Of a stretch of DNA of 64,000 bases, positions 11,807 to 22,830 are shown one piece after another. The notes under the pieces were generated by a model. It was not told the origin of the DNA. It made no database searches and was given only the letters and a program-made list of their open reading frames with translations. The DNA is from Monocercomonoides exilis (Eukaryota > Preaxostyla > Oxymonadida > Polymastigidae), in the NCBI GenBank assembly GCA_001643675.2, contig LSRY02000034.1:930001-994000 (forward strand), given 5' to 3'. Position 1 is the first letter of the stretch. Every line of letters starts with the position of its first letter. The translations under genes and the position numbers were made by a program.

Positions 11807-14116
11807 TCATCCTCTTCTTCTTCAAATGCAAATGATAAAATGCTTGAAGAGACGTCAAAATCTCACAAACAGACAAAACCCCCCAAACCACCTCAAACAC
11901 CCAAGTCATCCAATCCCTCCAAGCAGAATAAGCAAATAAAGTCCATAAAGCCAATGAAACCAATCAAACAAATAAAGCCAATGAAACCAATGAAACCATC
12001 CAATGAGCCAAATGATTCAGATCTCCTTGATGCCCGTCCTCTGCTCACCACGCGCACAACACTCACGCTGGCGACACAAGCACTCGAAGTGCTGCCGGAC
12101 AGCTCGGCTGCTGTGGCTGAGACACACATCTTCACTCCCCTGGCAGTGCCCTTGCCCACACGCCGGCGGAAGAAGAGGCATTTCCAGAATGCGGTGCCGA
12201 ACTCGACGATCGGGATGATCATTGTGCTGTTTGTGATACTCACCATTGCGCTGCTGGTGGTGTCGGCGTCTGTGTCTGTGTTCACAATTGTGGTGCAGCC
12301 GTGGCCAGCGCGCGTGGGGCTGTCTGGGATGAGGGCGATTGCTGCACAGGAGATCCACTTTCTGACAACACAGGCGATGGTCCCGAACAAACAGAGGCTG
12401 CCGCTGAATGCGACGAGCGTGAGGGCGATGGCGGAGGAGATGGAGAGGGCGATGGAGGCGATGGAGGCGAGGGAAGGGGAGGTGAGGGGGAGCATGAAGA
12501 GGGCGTATCGGTCGTTGAGGCAGACGGAAAGGTTGATGGAAGAGGAAGAGGAAAAAGAAAAAGAAGAGGAGAAAAGAAGAGGAAGAGAAGGAAGTTATTT
12601 TGTTGATAACAATTCTGTTGAAAAAGAGAATGGATTGTTGGAAAACACACAAAATGAGAATATTTCCACAGACGCTTCACAAGCTATGGATATCAATTCA
12701 ATCAATTCAATCACTTCATTACCATCTGAATCATCATCATCATCATCATCTTCTTCTTCTTCTTCTTCTTCTTCATTGTCGTCTTCTTCGTCTTGTTTTA
12801 TTTCCACAGGCACCTCATCGGACACTTATCTTTCGTCTTTTCGTTCTTTGCCTTCAGACAATTCTGAAGACGATTCACATCCCATTTCACATTCCACTCC
12901 ACACACTTCACTTACAAGTGAACAACAACAATCGCATTCTCTTTCTTCTCTTTCTTCTTCTCTTTCTTCCTCAACTTCTTCCTTTTCCTCTTCTTCCTCT
13001 TCCTCCTTCACCTCTTCCACCTCTGTCCCTTCCAACATTGTTGTTGAGCTGCGCACGACCGACGGCTGGAAAGGGCTGGAGCACATGTCGCCCGACCTGA
13101 GTGTGGTGATGGCGTCTTACAAGGCGATGGGGATGTATTTGAGGAACATCCACGAGCTCTGCCGCTTCGGCAAGGACAAAGGCCGAAAGAGCGCAGACTC
13201 TGTGCTGGACTCGGTGAACATTGTGGACAAAGACACGACGAGTGTGGAGGGGCTGTTTGCCGAGCTGTACAGGGCGTCCACGTGCTATCTGCTGGACAGC
13301 GCTGAGTGCAAAGAGAAGCCGAACAGGCTGCCCACGACGGCGGTGGACGAGGGTGTTCCTCTGTTTGGGATTGAGCTGCTGCTGCAGAGGGTGCTGAAGG
13401 CGGTGGAGGAGATCAGCAGCATCGGGGTGCAGGGCGGGGCGCCGTATGCGGTGGATGGAGGGCACCCGTCAGTGGTGATGGTCAACACGCTGCTGAGGGA
13501 GGATCTGAGGGACGGGCTGGAGAAGCTGACGCGGCAGCTGACGGAGCAGTCGGTGGGGACGATCAAGAGCCTGGAGGTGTGGATATTTGTGGTGTCGGCG
13601 GTGGATCTGGTGCTGATAGTGGCGGTGTTTTTCTACATCACGTTCCATGTGCAGTCGCAGCTGGACCATGTTGCGTTCAAGACGCAGCGGATTGAGGAGC
13701 TTGTGCCGATTGAGGAGACGATGGCGATCCGGTGGGCGAAGGCGTTCAATTTGGGGGAGCAGAAGCTGGATGTGAATCATCGGCTGCTTCTGGACAGTGC
13801 AGCGCAGCTGGTGGACGAGCTAATCAAAGGCGAGGACAAGGCAGTGAGGCAGGCGGTACCGAACATGCGGCAGCTGCTGCACGGGCATCTGAAGGCAGAG
13901 GAGAAGATCATTGTGGCTGTGCAGCACCCGCGGGGCCCGCTGCTGGTGAAGCGGATGAAGGAGTTTAATGCGAAGTTTGATGAGCTGATACGGTGCTACG
14001 ACGACTCGCTGGATGTTACGGAGTCGATGTCTGCGCTGTTCAACTATTTCATCGATGTCCACATCATGGAAGACAACAAGATTCTCCACGAATTCCTGAA
14101 AGAAAAAAGAATGTGA
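6008..14116 (+). CDS. TmcB-like multi-pass membrane protein with hemerythrin-like C-terminus (2683 aa)
   Basis: Exon 1 is 6008-6100 (MGKVDTNINF...AMSK), intron 6101-6157 (GTATGC to TTTTAG, 57 nt), exon 2 6158-14116. The N-terminal third has about six membrane helices (residues about 93-118, 137-158, 179-208, 244-266, 284-327), then a charged and Gln/Ser-rich linker, a TPR/HAT-like segment (about 753-965, with PRHPALRVHYGLFL) as in TmcB-type proteins, and isolated membrane helices near 1090, 1640, 2050 and 2505. Residues about 2545-2682 resemble hemerythrin: LDVNH, HLKAEE and HIMEDN supply His/Glu/Asp iron-ligand positions, but the usual middle His pair is absent (QHPRGPLLVKRM). Long runs of Ser, Glu/Lys and Gln separate the conserved parts. 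Homologues are large, poorly understood surface or sensory membrane proteins of protists; an iron/oxygen-sensing role is only inference. Base composition is clearly more G+C-rich than the surroundings. Confidence 0.82.
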
Positions 14117-14715
14117 TTATTCAATGGTAAAATTTTTAGCATGTTTATAATTTATGATGAAACAAGATTTTGGATGTGTTTTATAAACATGATTGAGATA
14201 ATTGATTAATTTTTTCACAATTATAATGTCCATTCCGAAGTTTTATGTGATTCTTTATTGTTGTTCTTATTCTTTTTTAAAATTTTTAGGGTGGACTTTT
14301 TGTTGGCACTTTTTTATTTATTGTTACAATTCTTTTGAAAAACAAATTATGACGAATCTATGATATTTTTTAATTCAATTTTGGCATGTGAAAAATAGTA
14401 CAAAATGAAAAATTTTGCACTCATAATTATATATTTTTCGTGCTTCAACTGACATCATTTCACTTTCTAGCACACACAAAAAAAATTGAAGAAAACCTAA
14501 TTTACCGTATTCATTGATAATATCGTTTCTAAATCGATAATTTAAAGTTTGAGGGAACAATTTTTGATAACATCAAATAATCAAATTCATTTATATCATA
14601 CACTTATTCACAATACTCATTTGGATCAAATTGTCAAAATCGATAATTGTCTGTTCCTTGATCATTGTCATCATTTTCTTCTTTTTTTTCTTCACTCATC
14701 TTTTATTCTTGTCCT
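14117..14715. other. AT-rich intergenic region
   Basis: Downstream region of the TmcB-like gene. It contains T/A runs and no coding signal. From about 14650 it shares a CTT-rich stretch (TTTCTTCACTCAT) with the region before the IQCH-like relic at 37.4 kb, so the duplicated unit starts upstream of the coding part. Confidence 0.5.
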
Positions 14716-15551
14716 GAAAAAACCCTGTTCCATCTGTTCCCATCGATCGAGAACGGCGAGCTTTCGCGGCTGGTTGAACTTTCTGATCCGAATGTGGATG
14801 TTGTGTTTGTGTCATAAGAGGAGCTGTTGTACGACACGAAAGCCTATTTCAAAAAGCTTCTTGTTTCCAGGGCAGCGCAGCAGTCGTCTCTTCGCTCAGC
14901 GCCTTCGTCTTCTTCAACTGGAGCAGCACGCCGATCAACTTCGCCATTCCGGAGGCGGAGAAGCGACGAGAAGAAGGCAGCAGGAGATGATCAGCCATCA
15001 TCTTCATCAGCGCCTGCGATTGACCCTTCGGATGCATCTGCTGTGGCAACATCATACACGTCGGTAGGAGCGATGGACGATATCGAGAGGCGGCTGGGGT
15101 GTATGAAAATCAAAAGAAGTCGTAACTGAGGGAGCAACAGACGCTTCGAATGATTTGTTGTGGCGCGGAGGGCGGTGCTGTATGGGGGTGTTGTGTGTGC
15201 GTACGATGTGGTGCTTTCGGTGATGCTTTTGGTTCCGCTGGTGGCGCTGCTTTCGTTCACTTGCAGCATCAGTGTGCACGAAGTCATTAAGCAAGCGATT
15301 TTTGCAGCGGAAGATGTTAGAAGCATTCCCAACAATCTTCGATTAATTTATCGGTGATAGCGCGGCTGGAGTCTCGATCGCCACAGTTGAGGCGTGTGGC
15401 GGTGAAGCTGGATGATGAAGTGATGAGACGAGGGGTCGCAGTGCGTGAAGTGGGGGAGATTGTGGAGAAAGGGCTGGAGGCGGTGGGGCTGAGGATGGAG
15501 GATGAAGATCCTTCGCTGGGAGCGATTGCGCTGACGGAGGTGGAGGAGTGA
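14716..15551 (+). pseudogene. IQCH-like ATP-grasp-type protein, decayed copy 1
   Basis: Fragments in order: NVDVVFV, a TAA, then EELLYDTKAYFKKLLVSR, a Ser-rich linker, AIDPSDASAVATSYTSVGAMDDIERRL, an internal deletion compared with the copy at 37.8 kb, RRAVLYGGVVCAYDVVLSVML, further stops, and ARLESRSPQLRRVAVKLDD followed by EVGEIVEKGLEAVGL. The fuller copy at 37.8 kb shows the resemblance to IQ-motif-containing protein H (IQCH), a protein of flagella/sperm with an ATP-grasp-like fold. Damage is mixed: nonsense codons, a deletion and frame changes. Dead with high confidence; the IQCH label is recognition by motif order, not a search. Confidence 0.65.
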
Positions 15552-15679
15552 GAAGAAGAAGGAAAATGGATTAAGGAATTACATTGAAATAAAAAAGTGT
15601 GAAGAGACGAAAGGCGTAAGCTATTGTTCTTTGCGTTTACCGCAGTTTCACAATTCTTTATCCTTTCGGTTAGGGTTGT

Positions 15680-16642
15680 TTAGTCACATTGTTGAAATGG
15701 AAATTGAGATATGCTGCTGCCAATGAAGAACTCATCGTTTCCTCTTCCATTAGTTGCAGTGTTGCTATCAAAGAAACAGAAAGTGATGAATTTTATCCCG
15801 CTCATTTCGGGAAATGTCACTTCAGCAAAAATTCCAGCTCCGCCGCGTGTTGACGAATTTGTCAATTTGTTGTTTACAAACTGGCAATCATTAACCAAAA
15901 ATTGATTTGGTTTGTTGCTTGGAGGTAAATTGAATGTGAGAGAACCAGCAGAATCACCACCGGAATTTGAAATACACTTGCATTTGAAAAAAAGGAATTG
16001 ACTTGCTGAGGTTATATTATACACATTAAAATACCAACCAGTTCCAATAGTACCATATATTTTACAACCTTCAACTCTATTATCTGAAAATGAATAAACA
16101 GAAGATGATTTTTGACCATCAATACAAATTGCACCTCCGCGAGTAGCAGAACAGCTTGTGAAATTGGTTTTTGTAATATTATCATTTTGCAAACAGTAAC
16201 TGTATAACGCTCCTCCACCATTTCCATTTGTTGAACAATTGTTAAATGAACACAACGTGATTGTGAGATTTGCGTTTGTACAAGAAACACAAAGCGCTCC
16301 ACCATGACTTGAGCCACCATTTGAATCATTCCACTCACACCATTCGAATCAATGACTGTTCACACCAAAAAAATCCAATCTACCAGGTGATTTTCTTTGA
16401 GATTCAGATCCAATTTCCTTTACAGGGTCATATGGTGAAGAGTGTGTTTGGCTGAGGAAAGAGGTGTTGAAGACCGAGAGAGAAGAAGATGGGCTGTTGA
16501 GGTTGGTGAGGATGAAACAATTTATGTGATTATGAGAGCATTGGAAGAGAAAGAGAACGTTGTGAAAAGGATGGAAAAAAGGATAAAGAAGAAGAAGAAA
16601 AGGAATGCAAGTTAATAATCTGCTGCGCTTCATAAAGTGCAC
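15680..16642 (-). pseudogene. Beta-helix (Pmp-like) surface protein, one nonsense codon and truncated end
   Basis: Read on the minus strand from ATG at 16642. A hydrophobic signal peptide (LLTCIPFLLLLYPFF) is followed by a spacer, an in-frame TGA at 16351-16349, and then right-handed beta-helix repeats with NGNGGGALYSYC, CSATRGGAICI and STRGGAGIFAE motifs, the GGA-type repeats of the large Pmp/beta-helix families of oxymonads and parabasalids. The two halves are in the same frame, so one codon separates them. The protein stops at 15680 without the C-terminal membrane helix usual in the family. Such proteins are exported to the surface and are thought to bind bacteria or host material. Confidence 0.75.
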
Positions 16643-17205
16643 TTTTGAATTTATTTATATTTTAAATAATGAAATTGTTCAGGGTTTTTCAATTTCCCTT
16701 TATGAAGTTATTTAACCAAATTTAAGTCGCATCATCTGTGTTTTCTTCGATATAAACATGAAAATATTTGCGAAATTAATTTTCAACTCATAAACTTAGT
16801 TTTTCATATGTGTTTCATAACCTCAATTTGAAATATAATTGAAACATTTCCATTTCAAAATACAAAGATCAAATAATTTGAAAAATTGTATTAATTATTA
16901 TTTAACAAGCAATACAAAAAGCATCAATAATAATTATTGAAAAAAAACCTTTTTTAGCTTAATCGCAATGGATTTCAACATTAATTTGTATATAAATAGA
17001 CTTTATTTCAAATATATCCATTTTGCTTGTATTTAATTGGTTTATATAATATGTTGGATTTTTTAAAATTTCATCTTATGAAATAATTTGTTTGCTAATT
17101 TCATAAGATTTCAAAAAAGAAACATTGAAATAATTACAACTGATGTTTTCAAGCTGTTGCTTACCGATTCGATCAATGAACATATATTCTTGTTGCACAC
17201 ACTGA
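16643..17205. other. AT-rich intergenic region
   Basis: No coding signal seen. Strongly A+T-rich with TTT/AAA runs. It separates the beta-helix pseudogene from the foldback element. Confidence 0.5.
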
Positions 17206-18221
17206 AAAATATAGGGTGATTTTTTTATCAGGACATTTTTTTTAATCCGGACATTTTTTTTTATTGGCGTTTCTCAATAAATAAAAACTGGAAATAGAAA
17301 AAGCATATTGAACCAGGCTTGAATACGCATTAAATGTTCATACAAAAAATTTTTCTTTTCAATTTATGTTTTTGATGAAGATCTTGGGAATTTTAAATTT
17401 ATTTTTGATCATTTGTTTTGCCCATTTTGGACTATCTTTCTTTTTTTGTTTATTTTTAACAATAAGACCATGAAACATACATAAAGAAGTTTAATTATTC
17501 CAAATGTTTTATATTTTTCTGTATTTTTTCGTGAGTTTTTCTCATTTCATCGTTTTTGACAAAAATTATGAAAAATTGAAAATTTCTTATCTGTTACTAT
17601 ATATTTCGATTATATTTACAACATGCCATGTTAAAAAGATTAAAATACATGACATATTTAATTTGTTAGTTACACTAAATTAAATTAAAAATGAAACGAA
17701 CAAATATGTATTAATCAAAAACTGATTGATACAATTGTTGCAACAATACTTCACAAGGTTATAACCAAATAAAGACTTCATAAAAAAACTTTTCTTTTCA
17801 TAGACATCATTATAAATAACCTATAAACATCATATCTTGCAAAATTTTCAATTTTTCATAATTTTTGTCAAAAACGATGAAATGAGAAAAACTCACGAAA
17901 AAATACAGAAAAATATAAAACATTTGGAATAATTAAACTTCTTTATGTATGTTTCATGGTCTTATTGTTAAAAATAAACAAAAAAAGAAAGATAGTCCAA
18001 AATGGGCAAAACAAATGATCAAAAATAAATTTAAAATTCCCAAGATCTTCATCAAAAACATAAATTGAAAAGAAAAATTTTTTGTATGAACATTTAATGC
18101 GTATTCAAGCCTGGTTCAATATGCTTTTTCTATTTCCAGTTTTTATTTATTGAGAAACGCCAATAAAAAAAAATGTCCGGATTAAAAAAAATGTCCTGAT
18201 AAAAAAATCACCCTATATTTT
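17206..18221. mobile_element. Foldback element with two 380-bp inverted arms
   Basis: 17206-17585 and 17842-18221 are reverse complements of exactly equal length (380 bp); the stretches I compared were identical. The spacer is 256 bp and has no reading frame of note. The outer ends read AAAATATAGGGTGATTTTT, with a TATAGGGTG start reminiscent of Tc1/mariner-type termini inserting at TA. It encodes nothing, so it is a non-autonomous (MITE-like) element, probably young because the arms have not diverged. Confidence 0.85.
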
Positions 18222-18531
18222 GTAAAAACTAATTGATCAAATGTTAAAATTTTAATTGCAATATTTCTTAATCACAAAAACTTAAATTTTTTTCGCTTCA
18301 AAATTAACAACTATCTTAATCAGGAAAATGAATTGCATTAATTTACAATGTGCACATTCGTTATAAACAATATTTCTATATTTACTGAAGATGACTATAT
18401 CATCGTATCTAACATTTCTCTTATCAGAAATTCTGTCCCACAATTGCATTTGATTTAAAATGATCTGATATTTCATTTAGAAAAAGGGTTCTTGATCAAT
18501 AAAAAACATCTCTCGATCATCACAAATCCAC

Positions 18532-21500
18532 ATGAGAAACGATGTTGATCCGATGAGTAATTGCGCTTCTGACAGATTGGAAATGAGCAAGTGGACAGAA
18601 TATAGCGGAACTTTTGGTGATAAAGATGGAAGAACAAAGGCAATGCATTATATCATTAACACCAAAACTGAACCTCCAGAAAGGATGAGGCACGATGTTA
18701 CTCTTGCTGATGATAACGGATGGACAATGGCAATGATATGGATAATATATATAAAAACAGAGCCACCGCAGTGGATGAGACACAAAGTTACATTGTGTGA
18801 TGTTCTAGGACAGACAATGGCCATGATATGGATTGCAAATGTCAAAACAGAGCCGCCAGAATGGATGAGGCACTATACTTCATTTACAGATGAGAATGGT
18901 GAAACAATGGCCATGCTCTGGATTGAAAATGTGAAGACAGAGCCACCAGAATGGATGAGACACGATATTACTCTTGTTGATGGCGAAGGACGCACAATGG
19001 TCATGTTATGGGTACAGAATGTTAATACAAAACCACCGAAGTGGATGAATTATGACAATACGCTTCGTGATGATGATGGAAGAACGGATGCAATGAATTG
19101 GGTTAAGGAGAAAAAAATTGAACCACCACAATGGATGAGACATGAAGTTACTCTTGCTGATAAATATGGACAGACAATGGCCATGTACTGGATTCGATAT
19201 GTGAAGACAGAACCACCAGTATGGATGAGACACGATATTACTCATGTTGATAGCGAAGGACGCACAATGACCATGCACTGGATTGCAAATATGAAGACTG
19301 AACCACCGAAGTGGATGAATTATGACAATACGATTAGAGATAAATATGGCAGAACAGATGCAATGAATTGGATCATGAAGAACAAAAATGAGCCACCAGA
19401 ATTCATGAGACACGATATTACTCTTGGTGATAAATATGGTAAAACAATGGCCATGATATGGATAGAAAATGTCAAAACAGAACCACCAGATTGGATGAGA
19501 CATGACAAAAAACTTACTGATAAGGAAGGACAGACAATGGCCATGTTCTGGATTGAAAATGTCAAAACAGAACCACCAGAATGGATGAGACATGATATTA
19601 CACTTGTTGATAACAACGGATGGACGATGGCCATGATGTGGATTTATCATGTCAAAGCAGAACCACCAGATTGGATGAGACATGATATAACGATTTCTCA
19701 AAAGGGTGAATGGACTATGGCAATGATATGGATTCATTTTATTCAAACAGATCCACCAGAATGGATGAGACATGACAAAACAATTGCTGATAGCAGTGGA
19801 CAGACAATGGCCATGTACTGGATTCAATATGTGAAGACAGAACCTCCGGAATGGATGAGACACGATATAACTCTTGTTGATGGAGAAGGAAGCACAATGG
19901 CCATGTACTGGATTCAATATGTGAAGACAGAACCTCCGGAATGGATGAGACACGATATAACTCTTGTTGATGGGGAAGGACGCACAATGGCCATGTACTG
20001 GATTGAAAATGTGAAGACAGAACCTCCAGAATGGACGAGATATCACATAACACTTTGTGATAAATATGGACAGACAATGGCCATGTACTGGATTCGATAT
20101 GTGAAGACAGAACCACCAGTATGGATGAGACACGATATTACTCATGTTGATAGCGAAGGACGCACAATGACCATGCACTGGATTGCAAATATGAAGACTG
20201 AACCACCGAAGTGGATGAATTATGACAATACGATTAGAGATAAATATGGCAGAACAGATGCAATGAATTGGATCATGAAGAACAAAAATGAGCCACCAGA
20301 ATTCATGAGACACGATATTACTCTTGGTGATAAATATGGTAAAACAATGGCCATGATATGGATAGAAAATGTCAAAACAGAACCGCCAGAATGGATGAGA
20401 CATGATATTTCAATAAAAGGAGACATTTGGCATCGAACAATGGCCATGTTCTGGATACAATATGTCAAAACAGAACCACCTGAATGGATGAAGCATGAAA
20501 TTACACTTGCTGATGAGTTCAGTTACACAATGGCCATGATATGGATTCAGTATGTTGAAACAGAACCACCAGATTGGATGAGGCATGATATTACACTTGG
20601 AAAAGGAAGATCCGGTACAATGGCCATGATATGGATTGAAAATATCAAAACAGGTCCACCAGAATGGATGAGACATGATATTACACTTGTTGGTAGCAGA
20701 GGAAAAACAATGGCCATGCACTGGATTGAATATGTGAAGACAGAGCCACCCAAGTGGATGAGGCATGACAAAACTCTTGCAGATAAGAATGGTGAAACAA
20801 TGGCCATGTACTGGATTGAAAATGTGAAGACAGAACCACCAGTATGGATGAGACATGGAATTACACTCGGAAAAGGAGAAAGTGAAACAATGGCTATGAA
20901 ATGGATTGAAAATGTCAAAACAGAACCACCAGAATGGATGAGACACGGAATTACTCTTGTAGATAACAGAGGACAGACAATGGCCATGCACTGGATTGAA
21001 TATGTGAAGACAGAGCCACCAGAATGGATGAGACATGATATTACAATAAATGGAGGTATTTTGGAACGAACAATGGCCATGTACTGGATTCGATATGTGA
21101 AGACAGAACCACCCGAATGGATGAGACACGATATTACTCTTGGTGATGAATATGGTAAAACAATGGCCACGACATGGATAGAAAATGTCGAAACTGAACC
21201 ACCAGAATGGATGAGACATGACAATACGATTAGAGATAAATATGGCAGAACAGATGCAATGAATTGGATCATGAAGAACAAAAATGAGCCACCAGAATTC
21301 ATGAGACACGATATTACTCTTGGTGATAAATATGGTAAAACAATGGCCATGATATGGATAGAAAATGTCAAAACAGAACCACCAGATTGGATGAGACATG
21401 ATATTACACTCGGAAAAGGAGAAAGTGGAACAATGGCCATGTTCTGGATTGAAAATGTCAAAACAGGTCCACCAGAATGGATGAGACATGACAAAACGCT

Positions 21501-22425
21501 TGCTGATAGCAGTGGACGGACAATGGCCATGTACTGGATTCAATATGTGAAGACAGACCCACCAGAGTGGATGAAACACGATATTACAATTAAAAATGGT
21601 TGGAGAAAACAGACAATGGCCATGTATTGGATTGAATATGTGAAGACAGAGCCACCAGAATGGATGAGACACGGAATTACTCTTGAAGATAACAGAGGAC
21701 AGACACAGGCCATGTATTGGATTGAAAATTTGAAGACAGAACCTCCGGAATGGATGAGACACGGAATCACTCTTGTAGATAACAGAGGACAGACAATGGC
21801 CATGTTCTGGATTGAAAATGTGAAAACAGAGCCACCAGAATGGATGAGACACGGAATAACGCTTGCTGATAAGGATGGATGGACAATGGCCATGTTATGG
21901 ATTCGATATGCGAAGAAAGAACCACCAGAATGGATGAGACACGATATTACTCTTTCCGATGAGAATGGTGAAACAATGGCCATGATATGGATTGAAAATG
22001 TCGAAACAGAACCACCAGAATGGATGAGACATGACAAAAAACTTACTGATAAGGAAGGACAGACAATGGCAATGCACTGGTTCGCAATATTCAAAACAGA
22101 ACCACCCAAGTGGATGAGGCATAGTAAAACAGTTGCTTATAAAGAAGGAAAAACAATGGCCATGCTCTGGATTGAATATGTGAAGACAGAGCCACCCAAG
22201 TGGATGAGGCATGACAAAACTCTTGCAGATAAGAATGGTGAAACAATGGCCATGTACTGGATTGAAAATGTGAAGACAGAACCACCAGTATGGATGAGAC
22301 ATGACAAAGAAATTGAAGGTGGGATTTGGGGACGAACAATGGCCATATATTGGATTGAATATGTCAAAACAGATCCACCCAGGTGGATGAGGACAAAACG
22401 ACCCAAGTGGATGAAGAAAGATTAA
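18532..22425 (+). CDS. Tandem-repeat protein, 42 ankyrin-like 30-residue units (1297 aa)
   Basis: One uninterrupted exon from ATG (MRNDVDPMSNC) to TAA. After about 20 residues the protein consists of 42 units of 30 residues with consensus DxxGxTMAMxWIxxVKTEPP followed by EWMRHDITL. The DxxGxT..AM....... pattern resembles degenerate ankyrin repeats known in protists and phages (GxTxAMxxA...PPxWM). There is no signal peptide or membrane helix, so a cytosolic scaffold or binding role is likely; partners are unknown. Codons vary at synonymous positions while the motif stays fixed (CCACCA, CCTCCG, CCGCCA for the PP pair), which suggests selection on the protein. Blocks of units are near-identical at the DNA level, showing recent internal duplication. 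Long frames on the opposite strand are by-products of the repeat. Confidence 0.85.
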   Translation: MRNDVDPMSNCASDRLEMSKWTEYSGTFGDKDGRTKAMHYIINTKTEPPERMRHDVTLADDNGWTMAMIWIIYIKTEPPQWMRHKVTLCDVLGQTMAMIWIANVKTEPPEWMRHYTSFTDENGETMAMLWIENVKTEPPEWMRHDITLVDGEGRTMVMLWVQNVNTKPPKWMNYDNTLRDDDGRTDAMNWVKEKKIEPPQWMRHEVTLADKYGQTMAMYWIRYVKTEPPVWMRHDITHVDSEGRTMTMHWIANMKTEPPKWMNYDNTIRDKYGRTDAMNWIMKNKNEPPEFMRHDITLGDKYGKTMAMIWIENVKTEPPDWMRHDKKLTDKEGQTMAMFWIENVKTEPPEWMRHDITLVDNNGWTMAMMWIYHVKAEPPDWMRHDITISQKGEWTMAMIWIHFIQTDPPEWMRHDKTIADSSGQTMAMYWIQYVKTEPPEWMRHDITLVDGEGSTMAMYWIQYVKTEPPEWMRHDITLVDGEGRTMAMYWIENVKTEPPEWTRYHITLCDKYGQTMAMYWIRYVKTEPPVWMRHDITHVDSEGRTMTMHWIANMKTEPPKWMNYDNTIRDKYGRTDAMNWIMKNKNEPPEFMRHDITLGDKYGKTMAMIWIENVKTEPPEWMRHDISIKGDIWHRTMAMFWIQYVKTEPPEWMKHEITLADEFSYTMAMIWIQYVETEPPDWMRHDITLGKGRSGTMAMIWIENIKTGPPEWMRHDITLVGSRGKTMAMHWIEYVKTEPPKWMRHDKTLADKNGETMAMYWIENVKTEPPVWMRHGITLGKGESETMAMKWIENVKTEPPEWMRHGITLVDNRGQTMAMHWIEYVKTEPPEWMRHDITINGGILERTMAMYWIRYVKTEPPEWMRHDITLGDEYGKTMATTWIENVETEPPEWMRHDNTIRDKYGRTDAMNWIMKNKNEPPEFMRHDITLGDKYGKTMAMIWIENVKTEPPDWMRHDITLGKGESGTMAMFWIENVKTGPPEWMRHDKTLADSSGRTMAMYWIQYVKTDPPEWMKHDITIKNGWRKQTMAMYWIEYVKTEPPEWMRHGITLEDNRGQTQAMYWIENLKTEPPEWMRHGITLVDNRGQTMAMFWIENVKTEPPEWMRHGITLADKDGWTMAMLWIRYAKKEPPEWMRHDITLSDENGETMAMIWIENVETEPPEWMRHDKKLTDKEGQTMAMHWFAIFKTEPPKWMRHSKTVAYKEGKTMAMLWIEYVKTEPPKWMRHDKTLADKNGETMAMYWIENVKTEPPVWMRHDKEIEGGIWGRTMAIYWIEYVKTDPPRWMRTKRPKWMKKD
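19158..20384 (+). repeat. 327-bp intragenic duplication at 900-bp offset
   Basis: 19158-19484 equals 20058-20384 base for base, exactly 900 bp (ten 90-bp units) apart. A third copy of part of it, 184 bp, lies at 21218-21401 and matches 19322-19505. These are recent unequal-exchange or conversion products inside the repeat gene. Confidence 0.85.
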
Positions 22426-22830
22426 TCAATATAAATGTGAAAGATCATTTCATTTGAAATGAAATTCGTTTTCTGAACTTCATCAAACCAACATTTCGCT
22501 GCATGTCTGAACAAAAGCCTTTGTCATTCATGAGATGAAATGTTTGATATTGGAGTGTTCTTTATTTCTTTTTTGAATTGATTTTCTCTCTTTCGATGGA
22601 CATTCGGACATGCTTCAAAAAAAACATTCTTTTTTGAATATCTTCTGTTGCCTTCTCATTGCTTTGATATCTTCTGTCAAGATGTGTGAATCATTTCACT
22701 TTTCGAATTTTTTATTTCTCAGATTCATCAAATGTGTTGATTTTCTTTTTCATTGGAATATCCAAATGCATGAGTTGATTGATTCAGATGAAATAATATT
22801 TTTTTCCATTCATTTCCATTTCACAATATT
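22426..22830. other. Intergenic region after the repeat-protein gene
   Basis: AT-rich. An 84-codon hydrophobic/Phe-rich frame near 22610-22864 has no recognisable features and is probably chance. No RNA gene seen. Confidence 0.4.

Noticed and set aside
19006-22406. Several long minus-strand frames opposite the repeat gene (up to 480 codons)
   Set aside because: They arise from the repeated codons of the plus-strand gene; their His/Phe/Trp-rich motif mirrors the sense motif and several frames are open at once.
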